Of a DNA stretch of 64,000 nucleotides, positions 50,469-59,410 are shown piece after piece (positions within the stretch are counted from its first letter, which is position 1; each line of letters opens with the position of its first letter). Under the pieces are notes generated by a model. That model saw nothing but the letters and a program-made list of their open reading frames with translations, did not search any database and was not told where the DNA came from. The DNA comes from Bog-756 sp963806455 (GTDB taxonomy: Bacteria > Actinomycetota > Acidimicrobiia > Acidimicrobiales > RAAP-2): contig CAWDXZ010000002.1 in assembly GCA_963806455.1 (NCBI GenBank), forward strand, positions 868,001 to 932,000, read 5' to 3'. The translations under genes were made by a program, and so were the position numbers.

Positions 50469-51647
50469 ATGCCCACCGACCTGACCGTCCACGGACCCGA
50501 GGCAGCCCGAAGCCTCCGCCCGGTCGTGGCCGAAGAAGCCGCCCTCTCCGAGCGCGACCGGACACTCACCGGGCGCACCGTGGAAGCCCTGTGGAACAGC
50601 GGGCTGATGCAATGGTGCAATCCCCTGGAGGCGGGCGGGAGCGAGCCGACGTTCAACGACATGATCGAGACATGGATCGAGCTGGCCTGGCAGGATGGCT
50701 CACTCGGCTGGATCGGGATCGCCAACCTTCCCTCGGCCGCCGCCAGCGCCGCTTACCTCCCGGACGAGGGGTTCGCCGAGGTCTTCGTCAAGCACGAGCA
50801 CCGGGTCACGGCCGGCGGGCAGTTCTTCCCCAACGGCCTGGCCGAGACGGTGGATGGTGGCTACCGCCTGACCGGGGCGTGGAACTTCGGCTCGGGGACC
50901 GGCCACTCCGAGTACGTGGCCGCCGGCTTCATCCCGACGGCGAACGGCGAGATGGTGGTCGGCGAGGCCGGGCTGCCGCCGTTGATGGTGGCGCTGGTCC
51001 CCCGGGACGAGATCGTGTTCACCGACGGCTGGTACGTCCAGGGACTGAAGGGCACCGGGTCCTACGACTACAACGTGGCCGACCTGTTCGTCCCCGGGTA
51101 TCGGACCTTCGAGCTCTTCTGCCGCACCCCCCTCCGGGGCGGCTCGCCCGCCTTCAAGATGGGGTTGATGCCCATCACGGCGGCGGGCCATGCCTCCTGG
51201 GCGCTCGGCGTGTCCAAGAGCATGATCGACGACGTGACCGAACTCGCCCTGACCAAGGTGAGGATGGGCGAGGACGCGTCCATCGCCCACAAGTCCTCGT
51301 TCCAGCGGAACCTCTCGCATCACCAGGCGATGTGGCGGGCCGCCTACCTACTGGTCCTCACCACCTTCGGCGACGTGGAGGACGAGGTGCGAGGCGGTGG
51401 GGACCTCACCCCGGCGATGCGGGCGGACATGCGGGTGGCCGCCACCTATGCCACCGAGGCCAGCCGCGAGATCGTGCAGTGGGCGCACCTGGCCGCCGGC
51501 ACCTCGGCCATCCGAGAGGGCAGCCGGCTCGAACGGGCCTTTCGTGACATGTACACGGGCACCCAGCACGTCTTCATCGGCGAGAAGACCTACACCGACG
51601 CCGCGCAGATCCGGCTCGGCCTGATCGACGACCAGCTCGGGCTGTGA
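50469..51647 (+). CDS. Acyl-CoA dehydrogenase family protein (flavin-dependent)
   Basis: This 392-residue protein has acyl-CoA dehydrogenase/HsaA-type architecture: N-terminal helical domain (to about 110), central beta domain with VTAGGQFFPNGLAETVDGGY and LTGAWNFGSGTGHSEYVAAG, and C-terminal helical bundle from about 235. The central motif is more like flavin-dependent monooxygenases of the family (HsaA, HpaB-like group D) than classical dehydrogenases; the usual catalytic Glu is not obvious. ATG 50469 has GAAGGAG at 8-nt spacing. The substrate is unknown. Confidence 0.85.
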   Translation: MPTDLTVHGPEAARSLRPVVAEEAALSERDRTLTGRTVEALWNSGLMQWCNPLEAGGSEPTFNDMIETWIELAWQDGSLGWIGIANLPSAAASAAYLPDEGFAEVFVKHEHRVTAGGQFFPNGLAETVDGGYRLTGAWNFGSGTGHSEYVAAGFIPTANGEMVVGEAGLPPLMVALVPRDEIVFTDGWYVQGLKGTGSYDYNVADLFVPGYRTFELFCRTPLRGGSPAFKMGLMPITAAGHASWALGVSKSMIDDVTELALTKVRMGEDASIAHKSSFQRNLSHHQAMWRAAYLLVLTTFGDVEDEVRGGGDLTPAMRADMRVAATYATEASREIVQWAHLAAGTSAIREGSRLERAFRDMYTGTQHVFIGEKTYTDAAQIRLGLIDDQLGL

Positions 51648-51659
51648 GCCGCCTGCCTC

Positions 51660-53094
51660 TCAGAGTTGCAGGGCCTTGACCTCGAGATACTCCTCCAGCC
51701 CGAAGGACCCGAACTCCCGGCCGTTGCCCGACTGCTTGTAGCCGCCGAACGGTGCCATGGGGTTGAACCCGCCCCCGTTGACCTCCACCTGGCCGGCGCG
51801 CAGCCGGCCGGCGACGGCCCGGGCCCGTTGGGGGTCGGACGACCACACCCCGCCGGCCAGCCCGTACTCGGTGTCGTTGGCGATCTCGACCGCCTCCTCC
51901 TCGGAGTCGTAGGGGATGATCGACAGCACCGGCCCGAAGATCTCGTCCCGGGCGATGACCATGTCGGGGGTCACCGAGGAGAACACCGTCGGCTGGACGA
52001 AGAACCCCTTGTCCAGCCCTTCGGGCGTCGCAGCGCCACCGGTGAGCAGGGTGGCACCCTCGCCCACGCCCTTGTCGATGTAGGACCGGACCCGGTCCCG
52101 TTGGACGGCGGAGACCAGCGGACCGAGTCGCGTCGAATCGTCGAACGGATCGCCCGGCGTGAACGAGCGCGCCGTCTCGACGGCCAGGTCCTCCACCTCA
52201 GCCAGCCGCTCCCTCGGGACGAGCATCCGGGTGAGCGCGCTGCACGTCTGGCCTGAGTTCATGTAGCACTTGCGCACCCCGTCCGGCACCGCTTGGGACA
52301 GGTCGGCGTCGGACAGGATCACGTTCGCCGACTTGCCCCCGAGCTCGAGCGCAACCCGCTTGACGGTGGCGGCGGCCAGCTCGGCCACCCGCTTTCCAGC
52401 CCGCGTCGAACCGGTGAACGAGACCATGTCCACCTGGGGATGGGCGGCCAGGGCCTCACCCACGATCGGGCCCAGCCCCGTGACCAGATTGAACACGCCG
52501 GCCGGCAGCCCGACCTCCTCGAAGATGTCAGCCAGGACGAAGGCATTGAGCGGGGCGACCTCGCTCGGCTTGAGCACCACGGTGCACCCGGCGGTGAGGG
52601 CCGGCGCCACCTTGGCGGCGATCTGGTGCAGGGGGTAGTTCCACGGGGTGATGGCCCCCACCACGCCGATCGGCTCGCGCACGACGACGGAGTTCCCGAC
52701 CGTCTGCTCCCAGGCGAAGTCCGCCGCCACCTGGGCCATCGAGCCGAAGGACGCCATGGGCAGCCCCACCTGCACCAGCTGGGAGAGGACGAGCGGCATC
52801 CCGACCTCGTGGGTGATGAGGTCGGCCAGTGAGTCCGTCCGCTCGCCCAGCGCCGCGCTCGACCTTGGTCAGGAGCGCCGTACGGTCCGCCACCGGAGTG
52901 GCGGACCAGGACGGGAAGGCGGCGGCGGCGGCGGTAACAGCCCGGTCGACGTCGTCGCCGGTCCCTTCCGGCACCGTGCCGATGACCTCTTCGGTCGTCG
53001 AGTCGATGACGTCGAGGTTGCCCGTACCACTCGAAGGCTCCCACCCCCCTCCGATGTAGAGCTTGGTCCGTTCCACCCGCGGCATCGACGTCAT
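51660..53094 (-). pseudogene. Aldehyde dehydrogenase broken by one frameshift
   Basis: This is an NAD(P)-dependent aldehyde dehydrogenase family gene in two frames. The N-terminal part (53094 to about 52858) reads RTKLYIGGGWEPSSGTGNLD through DRTALLTKVERG. The rest, in another frame, reads ALGERTDSLADLITHEVGMP onward with the catalytic Glu in ALELGGKSANV and Cys in NSGQTCSALTRM. Removing one base near 52850-52858 (a GCGCGGCGC run on the coding strand) restores a normal protein of about 478 residues. The start has GGGGGAA ahead of ATG 53094. It is either a recent inactivation or a single assembly error. It is divergent from tetR. Confidence 0.88.
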
Positions 53095-53226
53095 GTCAGT
53101 TCCCCCTTCGGATCGCCCACACCTTACGACGGACGGGACGGTCGGCCACCCGGGAGGGCGGTCCCGTTTGCGTAACGATTCCAATATATGTACGGTGGCC
53201 CGATCGCGGAAGCAGAGGCAGGGACG

Positions 53227-53901
53227 GTGCCCCAGACCCAACAGGCACGAAAGGCCGAGACGCGCGCCCGGTTGCTGTCGGCGGCGGCCGAGCTCTTCGC
53301 CGAGCAGGGGATCGACGCCGTGTCCGTCGACGCCGTGGCCGAAGCGGCCGGGAGGACGTCGGGGGCGGTGTACGCCCACTTCGGTAGCAAGCAAGGTCTG
53401 CTGTTGGCCCTGCTCGACGCGTGGAAGGACTCGGTGCTCACCGTCCTGCTGGCCCGGGTGGCCGTGAGCGAGTCATCGCGCCAACAACTGGCCGCGGTGT
53501 GGGACAACGTGGGCGGGGACCGGGGCGGCGAGGCCGGGCGCTGGCGCCTGCTCGAGCACGAGCTCTGGCTGCGGGCGGCACGCGACCCGGAAGTGGCCGG
53601 TGTGCTGCGATCGCGGAGCGCCGAGGCCCGGCGCTTCACCGCCCGCCATCTCGGCGAGTGGACGGCGGCGGTCGGCGCGGCGCCGACGGTCGGGCCGGGG
53701 GAGCTAGCCGTACTGGTCAGAGCGCTACTCATGGGCCTTGCCCTGCAACGAAATCTCGAGCCGGCGACGGTCCCCGACGAGCTCGCCGTCAGCGGCTTGT
53801 GTGCCCTGCTCGGCCTGGACGAGGACGCGGCGCACCCGACTGGTCGCCCCGGAGCCGTCGACCGAGCACCCCAAACGAAGAGACAACTGACACAGCGATA
53901 G
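53227..53901 (+). CDS. TetR family transcriptional regulator
   Basis: This 224-residue repressor has the N-terminal HTH clear in ARLLSAAAELFAEQGIDAVS and VDAVAEAAGRTSGAVYAHFG. The C-terminal ligand domain is helical and unassigned. GTG 53227 was chosen because the upstream in-frame ATG at 53188 sits in an AT-rich promoter-like patch (AATATATG) without a Shine-Dalgarno. It lies between the divergent aldehyde dehydrogenase gene and nitronate monooxygenase (12 bp downstream), and probably controls both. Confidence 0.88.
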   Translation: MPQTQQARKAETRARLLSAAAELFAEQGIDAVSVDAVAEAAGRTSGAVYAHFGSKQGLLLALLDAWKDSVLTVLLARVAVSESSRQQLAAVWDNVGGDRGGEAGRWRLLEHELWLRAARDPEVAGVLRSRSAEARRFTARHLGEWTAAVGAAPTVGPGELAVLVRALLMGLALQRNLEPATVPDELAVSGLCALLGLDEDAAHPTGRPGAVDRAPQTKRQLTQR

Positions 53902-53913
53902 AGGAGCTGCACC

Positions 53914-55035
53914 ATGAACACCGAGATCCGACAGAAATTGGGCATAGAGTTCCCGATCTTCGCCTTCACCCACTGCCGCGACGTGGTGGCCGCGGTGACC
54001 AATGCCGGGGGCATCGGAGTGCTCGGCGCCATCGGCTTCGACCCCGAGCAACTGGAGGTGGAGCTCAGCTGGATCGACGAGCACGTCGGAGACAAGCCGT
54101 ACGGCGTCGACATCGTCATCCCGGCCAAGTACGAGGGGATGGACGAGATGGACCCCGACAAGCTCGAGGCCCAGATCAGAGGCCTCGTCCCGCCGGGCCA
54201 CCGCGAGTTCGCGCTGAGAATTCTCGAGGAGCACCACGTCCCGGAGATCCCCGAGGACGAGCGACGCAGCAACGGAATGATCGGCTGGACGGCCGCCCAC
54301 GCTGCCGGGCTCATCGAGGTGGCACTCCGGCATCCGAACGTCAAGCTGATCGCCAACGCCCTCGGCACCCCCCCACCCGACGTCGTCGACAAGGTGCAGG
54401 GCGCCGGGCTGATGATCGGGGCCCTGGCCGGCTCGGTCAAGCACGCCCTCAGCCACAAGGACGCCGGGCTCGACTTCATCATCTGCCAGGGCTCGGAAGG
54501 GGGCGGCCACACCGGCGACGTGGGCAGCATCGTGCTCTGGCCCGAGGTGATCGACGCGGTGTCCCCCATCCCGGTGCTGGCCGCCGGCGGAGTGGGCAGC
54601 GGCCGGCAGATGGCGGCGGCCATGGCGCTCGGTGCCCAGGGCGTCTGGTCCGGCACGCTGTGGCTCACCGTCGAGGAGGCGGACATCCCGCCCAAGCAGA
54701 TGGACACCTACCTGGCCGCGTCCAGCCGTGACACGGTGCGGTCCCGGTCCTTCACCGGCAAGCCGTGCCGGATGCTCAAGAACGATTGGACGGACGCCTG
54801 GGAGGCGGAGGACACGCCCGACCCGTTGCCCATGCCCCTCCAGATGATGGTGGCGATCGAGGCGGTGTCGAGAGGGCACCGCTATCCGGAGCAGGCCCGG
54901 GACGTCAATTTCAATCCGTGCGGTCAGGTCATCGGGCGTGCGACCACCGTGCGCAAGGCCAAGGATGTCGTCTACTCGATGGTCGAGGAGTACATCGAGG
55001 CCTCCGAGCGCCTGCAGGCCGGGGTGGCGGTCTGA
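53914..55035 (+). CDS. Nitronate monooxygenase-family FMN protein
   Basis: This 373-residue TIM-barrel flavoprotein shows EFPIFAFTHCRDVVAAVTNA then GGIGVLGAIGF at the start. The FMN-phosphate and active-site segment is FIICQGSEGGGHTGDVGS, and PVLAAGGVGSGRQMAAAMAL is the second phosphate-binding loop. The family includes nitronate monooxygenases and enoyl reductases; the long insert after GVDIVIPAKYEG is more typical of uncharacterised actinobacterial members. A good Shine-Dalgarno (GAGGAG) precedes the ATG. It is 12 bp downstream of tetR, so the two probably share a transcript. Confidence 0.87.
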   Translation: MNTEIRQKLGIEFPIFAFTHCRDVVAAVTNAGGIGVLGAIGFDPEQLEVELSWIDEHVGDKPYGVDIVIPAKYEGMDEMDPDKLEAQIRGLVPPGHREFALRILEEHHVPEIPEDERRSNGMIGWTAAHAAGLIEVALRHPNVKLIANALGTPPPDVVDKVQGAGLMIGALAGSVKHALSHKDAGLDFIICQGSEGGGHTGDVGSIVLWPEVIDAVSPIPVLAAGGVGSGRQMAAAMALGAQGVWSGTLWLTVEEADIPPKQMDTYLAASSRDTVRSRSFTGKPCRMLKNDWTDAWEAEDTPDPLPMPLQMMVAIEAVSRGHRYPEQARDVNFNPCGQVIGRATTVRKAKDVVYSMVEEYIEASERLQAGVAV

Positions 55036-55099
55036 GCGAGCGCATGCGTGCCCGGGGGACGGTCGACGGGGCCGGTCGGGACGGCCGGTGGTGGTCCGG

Positions 55100-56104
55100 T
55101 CACCGATGGGACGATGCGGAGGAGCCCGCCGGGGTGGGCGTGAAGTACGCCTCGATGCCCGCGGCGATGCCTTCGGCCGTGAGGCGCCGGCCCGACGCGC
55201 TGTCGGCGATCGAACCCTCGAAGGGGTCGGTGAGGTAGAGCGGCTCGATCACCGCGCCGGGCATCTCGCTCGGCGTGGAGAAGTACCCGGCATCGGCCGG
55301 ACCGAGGAGCAGGAGATGATGATACGCCGCCGCCTCGCCGGCGATTCCACCGGCATCGGGGTTCCCGACGAAGGACCCGAGCCCGGAATCGGGCACCACC
55401 CCGTCGTCGGGGATCCCCCACCCCTGGGCGTTGAGGCGGGACAGCACGTCGGCCTGGAGCAGTCGGGCCAGCCTTTCGTTGGCTGACGAGAAGGCCCGCG
55501 CCGGATCGTAGGTGGTGAGGCTCCCGGCGGTGCTGGAGGATCCGGCGGCGTCGTAGTAGATGCCCACCAGCGCGTCGGCCTTGGCCAGGTTGGCGCAGGC
55601 GTCACGGGCGACCACGTCGTCGTGCGCACCCTGGATCGTGAGCACCCCACCCGAGACATCGCCCGGACCGAGACGGAGCACCGTCGTCGGGCCCGTCCGG
55701 GACACCACGACACGGAAGCCCTGGGAGCGGAGCATGCCCATGACAGCGAGCTCGACGGGAAGTGTCTCGTCGGACTCGTCGATGGTACGGCCGTCCTCGG
55801 TGGTGCCGACGCCTCCCGGGTCGATGCCGCCGTGGCCGGCATCGAGGAAGACCGTCTTGCCGCGGTCGCCGGCCGTGGGGGCAAAGGCCTCACAGGCGCC
55901 GACGGCAAAGGACCCCGGGTCGAGTGGCACGCCGCCGGAAGCGGCGGCCGAAGCCTCGAAGGCGGGCAGGTGTCGGACGAGGAGCGCGCCCAGCCCGAGC
56001 ACCACCGCCACCACCACCACGAGCGTCAACGCCATGAGGACCCGGGGCCGCCGGCGGCGGCCCCCCGCCTGGCGCGGTGACATCGTGGCCCGACGCCTGT
56101 CCAT
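55100..56104 (-). CDS. Amidase_3-fold N-acetylmuramoyl-L-alanine amidase-like protein with altered zinc site
   Basis: This 334-residue exported protein has a short basic leader and one helix (RVLMALTLVVVVAVVLGLGA), then an Amidase_3 fold. The first zinc His (FLDAGHGGIDPGG), the zinc Glu (ETLPVELAVMG) and the catalytic Glu (VIEPLYLTDPFEG) are present. The segment that should read like SIHAN is VGIYYDAAG, with Tyr in place of the second zinc His. It may be inactive or bind metal differently. ATG 56104 follows a GAGGG. It is convergent with the nitronate monooxygenase gene. Confidence 0.85.
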   Translation of the reverse strand: MDRRRATMSPRQAGGRRRRPRVLMALTLVVVVAVVLGLGALLVRHLPAFEASAAASGGVPLDPGSFAVGACEAFAPTAGDRGKTVFLDAGHGGIDPGGVGTTEDGRTIDESDETLPVELAVMGMLRSQGFRVVVSRTGPTTVLRLGPGDVSGGVLTIQGAHDDVVARDACANLAKADALVGIYYDAAGSSSTAGSLTTYDPARAFSSANERLARLLQADVLSRLNAQGWGIPDDGVVPDSGLGSFVGNPDAGGIAGEAAAYHHLLLLGPADAGYFSTPSEMPGAVIEPLYLTDPFEGSIADSASGRRLTAEGIAAGIEAYFTPTPAGSSASSHR

Positions 56105-56388
56105 TTTGCGGCCCTCGATCAACTCAGAGGAAGGCCTTGACCGGCGGGGAGGGCGGACCCACCCGACCAGTGCAGCCTCTCGGAAAGAACTGGGCACGAT
56201 GGTACCGGGGGGCGCTTCGCCAGCGGTGGCGGGCAGGCCCACGCCGATGGCCGGGCCCAGCGCGGGACGGCAAGGGTGTAGTTATCCCGCGTCCGGGCTC
56301 GGCAGGTCGACAGTACCCAGCGACGCACGAAGTCAAACACGCGGACTGTGTGCACCGGCCGTCCGACCACGGCCCGGTCGGTCGCCGG
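56105..56388. other. Intergenic stretch upstream of the amidase gene
   Basis: No gene is recognised here. On the minus strand TTGACT (56336-56331) with TACTGT (56315-56310) gives a promoter-like pair, but with only 15-bp spacing. It would leave a leader of about 200 nt before the amidase. The interval 56641-56751 beyond the adjacent VOC remnant also shows nothing certain. Confidence 0.4.
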
Positions 56389-56640
56389 TCAGTCGTCGGC
56401 CCGCCAGCTTGAACTGCGCGCCTGTCGGATCCGTGGCGGTGCCAATGGCCGTAGGGCGTGTGCTCGGCGGCCACGACCATCGATCCACCGGGCGCGACGA
56501 TCCTGTCGGAGCGAGGCGTCCGTGACGGTGGTCCCGAAGTAGACCGACCAGGGGGCAGGAACCCCGCGGGAAGGAACCCGGCGTCGACCCTTCGGGGATC
56601 GTCGGCGCCCTGAAGCCGCTCGAGACCGAGTAGCCAGCGG
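56389..56640 (-). pseudogene. VOC (glyoxalase-like) gene remnant with three frameshifts
   Basis: Read leftward, four consecutive pieces in changing frames spell a VOC C-terminal domain: RRVDAGFLPAG, GVPAPWSVYFGTTVTDASL, RIVAPGGSMVVAAEHTPYG, and AIGTATDPTGAQFKLAGRRL. The order and spacing match intact two-module VOC proteins of the actinobacterial hydroxylase/antigen type. At least three indels in 250 bp make an assembly error unlikely. The N-terminal module is not recognisable upstream, where the SDR gene end is near. Confidence 0.8.
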
Positions 56641-56751
56641 CCCCCTCCGGTTCCGGTCTCGGAGGGCCACCGTTCGGCCCCTCGTAGTGAGCAGGGCCCC
56701 CACCTCATGATGCACTGACGGACCACCGGGTGGCCGTGGCGCCCAGGAGGA

Positions 56752-57552
56752 TCAGGGTGGACCGAGCACGTACGTACCGGAGTCGGGGTGGTGGTACCAC
56801 CCGCCGGCGGCCTGGGTCCCACCGTCCACATGGATGGTCTGGCCGGTGATGTAGCCCGAGAGGTCGCCGGCCAGGAAGACGGCTGCCCCGGCCATCTCGT
56901 CGACGTGGCCGGGGCGTCCCATCGGAACGGTGTGCCCGAAATGTCGCTCCGCGCCGGGGGGCGCCACCGCCCTCAAACCTTCGGTCATGGTGATGTCCGG
57001 CGCCAGCGCATTGACTCTGATCCCATGGGGGGCCAGCTCCAGCGCAGCCGTCTGGGTGAAGTTGATGACCCCGGCCTTGGCCGCGGCATAGGCCGCATAG
57101 CCGGGCGCCGCCCGGGCGCCCTCGATGGAAGTCACGCTGATGATGCTGCCACCCCGGCCCGCCTCGACCATCGCCCGTGCCACCCGCTGGGTGCACAGCA
57201 TCACATGCTTGAGGTTGGCCCGGTACAGCGCATCCCATCCGTTCTCCGTCGTCTCGAGCAATGGGGAGAGGAAGACACCTCCGGCATTGTTGACCAGGAT
57301 CGTCACCGGACCGAGCTCGGAGACCGTCCGTCGCACCGCGTCGTCCACCTCCCCAGACTGACGGACGTCGGTCGGGATCCCGAGCCCACCGACCTCCTCG
57401 GCCGCCTGGACGGCATGGTCGGGGTCGCGCTCCCAGATGGCCACCTGGGCGCCGAATGCAGCCAGTCCCCGAGCGATACCCCGTCCGATGCCCGCCCCAC
57501 CACCGGTGACGACCGCCACCCGGTCGGTGAGAAGCGCAGCGCTGGGGTCCAT
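56752..57552 (-). CDS. Short-chain dehydrogenase/reductase
   Basis: This is a classical SDR of 266 residues from ATG 57552. The NAD(P) loop is VAVVTGGGAGIGRGIARGLA, then ILVNNAGGVFLSP, catalytic Ser in ISVTSIEGARAAPG, Tyr/Lys in YAAYAAAKAGVINF, and GYITGQTIHVDGGTQAAGG near the C-terminus. The coenzyme loop IWERDPDH suggests NAD preference (acidic residue after strand 2). A TATTAT -10-like element at 57576-57571 lies 18 nt before this ATG, so ATG 57591 would be inside the promoter and is not preferred. The substrate is unknown. Confidence 0.9.
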   Translation of the reverse strand: MDPSAALLTDRVAVVTGGGAGIGRGIARGLAAFGAQVAIWERDPDHAVQAAEEVGGLGIPTDVRQSGEVDDAVRRTVSELGPVTILVNNAGGVFLSPLLETTENGWDALYRANLKHVMLCTQRVARAMVEAGRGGSIISVTSIEGARAAPGYAAYAAAKAGVINFTQTAALELAPHGIRVNALAPDITMTEGLRAVAPPGAERHFGHTVPMGRPGHVDEMAGAAVFLAGDLSGYITGQTIHVDGGTQAAGGWYHHPDSGTYVLGPP

Positions 57553-57632
57553 GGACACGACGCCGGCAGCATAATAAGTTCGCCGACGCACAAGCGAATA
57601 CGGGCCGGACGAGCCCGGAGGGAGGGCTACCG
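57553..57632. promoter_or_regulatory. Divergent promoter region between SDR and CMD-like genes
   Basis: The minus strand carries TTCGCT and TATTAT with 16-bp spacing, pointing at the SDR ATG 57552 with a very short leader. TTCGC and GCGAA, ten bases apart, form a weak inverted repeat at 57580-57599. The rightward gene has a strong Shine-Dalgarno (GGAGGGAGGG) but no clear promoter. Confidence 0.4.
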
Positions 57633-58220
57633 ATGCCGAGGATCGAACCGATCCCCATGGACCGACTGGCGGAGGAGCCCCGGAGGATCATCGAGGACGG
57701 ACTGGCCGACGGCACCTACGCCACGCCCGTCCCGCTCCAGATCTTCGCCTACCGAACGGCTCAGATCACCGCCACCCACGCCGCCCGGACCGCTTGGGGC
57801 CAGAAGAGCCTCCTCGGTGGGCGCATTCTCGAACTCATTCGCATCCGGAGCGCGCAACTTGGCGAGTGCCAACCCTGCATGCAGTCGCGGAAACACGATT
57901 CGATCACCGATGAGGACGTCGCCTGCCTGGTGGCCCCGGGGAGCTCCGACCTCAACTCGCAGGAGCGTATGGCGGTCGTATTTCTCGACCTGCTGTCAGC
58001 CGACCACCACGCCATCGACGACGACACCTACCGCCGACTCGGTGAGGTCTTCACGGCCGCTCAGATCATCGAGCTCGGTTTCGCTTGTGCCAACGCCATG
58101 GGCCTCCATCGGTTCATCCACACACTCGATGTCTTCGGGACGGGCGACCCGGTGATCGCCTACGACCCGTCGCAGGTCGACACGGCGCTCGACGGGGCTC
58201 CTGAGCGCAACCCGGCATGA
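57633..58220 (+). CDS. Carboxymuconolactone decarboxylase/AhpD-like protein
   Basis: This 195-residue all-helical CMD-family protein has the family core ILELIRIRSAQLGECQPCMQ, giving a CxxC pair followed by SRKHDSI. AhpD-type peroxidase relatives use such a CxxC with a nearby His, so a thiol-redox or decarboxylase-like role is possible. The Glu two residues before the first Cys fits the pattern. GGAGGGAGGG precedes the ATG. The stop overlaps the next gene's ATG (ATGA), so the two products are coupled. Confidence 0.87.
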   Translation: MPRIEPIPMDRLAEEPRRIIEDGLADGTYATPVPLQIFAYRTAQITATHAARTAWGQKSLLGGRILELIRIRSAQLGECQPCMQSRKHDSITDEDVACLVAPGSSDLNSQERMAVVFLDLLSADHHAIDDDTYRRLGEVFTAAQIIELGFACANAMGLHRFIHTLDVFGTGDPVIAYDPSQVDTALDGAPERNPA

Positions 58221-59203
58221 CCGAGACGATCTTCGTCACGGGTGCCACCGGACTCACCGGGGCCAACGTCTGCAGACTCCTCCTCGAACGGGGCGACGGC
58301 GTACGAGCGCTGGCCCGTTCCGGCGCCGACGTCGGCCCGCTGGTCGACATGGGCGTCGAGGTCGTGACCGGTGATGTCACTGATGCCGAAGACGTCCGCC
58401 ACGGGGCGGCGGGCACGTCGGCGGCCGTCCACTGCGCCGCCCTCCTGGGTGGTGCCAGCCAGCACATGGATCAGTTCCAGGCGGTCAATGTCGACGGCAC
58501 CCGCCATGTCCTCGACGTGGCCGAGCAGCTGGACATGCGCAGAGTCGTGGCCGTGAGCACCGGCACCTTCTTCGACACCAGTACCGGATGCGATCGAGAG
58601 GACGCCCCGGTCTCGGATGACCCGAGCCCCGATCCCTACACCCTCACCAAGATGGCCGCCTTCCAGGACGCCATGGCCCGGGCCGCGGCGGGCCGCGACG
58701 TGGTCACGGCACATCCAGGCGCCATCTACGGCCCCTCGCCGGTGGTGGGCAACGCCCTCGGGAGGACCAGCTTCAACCGGGTGCTGGTGGCCGCGCTCCG
58801 GGGTCGCGTCCATCGCTACCTGCGCTTCCCCATCAGCTGGGTCCTGGCCGAGGACGTGGCTCGGGGCTGCCTCCTGGCCCTCGACCGGGGGGTCGCCGGG
58901 GAGCGTTACATGCTGGACGGTCGGCCCGAGGACGTCACCAGCACGGCGGGTGCGTGCAACCGCATCTGTGAGCTGGCCGGCGTCGACCATCGGGTCGAAG
59001 ACATCGATCCCACCGGTCAGCCTGAGCTGGCCGAGGTGTTCGGGCCCACCCTCATGGCCATCGCGCTGAAGGCGGCGGCCGACCCGGAACCGCGGTCCCC
59101 CGGCACCAAGACTCGTGAACGGCTCGGGTATGACCCCGTCAGCCTGGACCAGGGCCTGAAGGCGACGGTGCAGTGGCTCGCCGCGGTGGGACGCCTCGAC
59201 TGA
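58217..59203 (+). CDS. NAD-dependent epimerase/dihydroflavonol reductase-like extended SDR
   Basis: This 328-residue extended SDR has a TGATGLTGANVCRLLLERGD nucleotide loop and an ALARSGADVGPLVDMGVEV strand typical of dihydroflavonol-4-reductase/3-beta-HSD relatives. It also has AAVHCAALLG, catalytic Ser-Thr in VVAVSTGTFFD and Tyr/Lys in PDPYTLTKMAAFQ. The C-terminal part fits the substrate domain. It is coupled by ATGA to the CMD-like gene. A hydroxysteroid or flavonoid-like substrate is typical of the family but not shown. Confidence 0.88.
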   Translation: MTETIFVTGATGLTGANVCRLLLERGDGVRALARSGADVGPLVDMGVEVVTGDVTDAEDVRHGAAGTSAAVHCAALLGGASQHMDQFQAVNVDGTRHVLDVAEQLDMRRVVAVSTGTFFDTSTGCDREDAPVSDDPSPDPYTLTKMAAFQDAMARAAAGRDVVTAHPGAIYGPSPVVGNALGRTSFNRVLVAALRGRVHRYLRFPISWVLAEDVARGCLLALDRGVAGERYMLDGRPEDVTSTAGACNRICELAGVDHRVEDIDPTGQPELAEVFGPTLMAIALKAAADPEPRSPGTKTRERLGYDPVSLDQGLKATVQWLAAVGRLD

Positions 59204-59410
59204 ACCCGCCCGACGGGCGTGCCGTCGGCGGGCAGGATCCGTGCCGGTCGGCCGATGACTCTCCCTTGCCTTTCACGTCTCCAATCCCGAGTGGGTCGAG
59301 CCAGGAGGGCCGGCGGCCCGAAGGACGCATCGCATGACCGACCGAAAGCACCGGACGGGCCCACCGGACCGATCCGAGGGTCCGGCCGCACATCTCCGGG
59401 CCTCGCTGCG

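Noticed and set aside
53188..53226. ATG 53188 as start of the TetR gene
   Set aside because: It sits in an AT-rich promoter-like stretch with no Shine-Dalgarno; GTG 53227 starts closer to the HTH domain.
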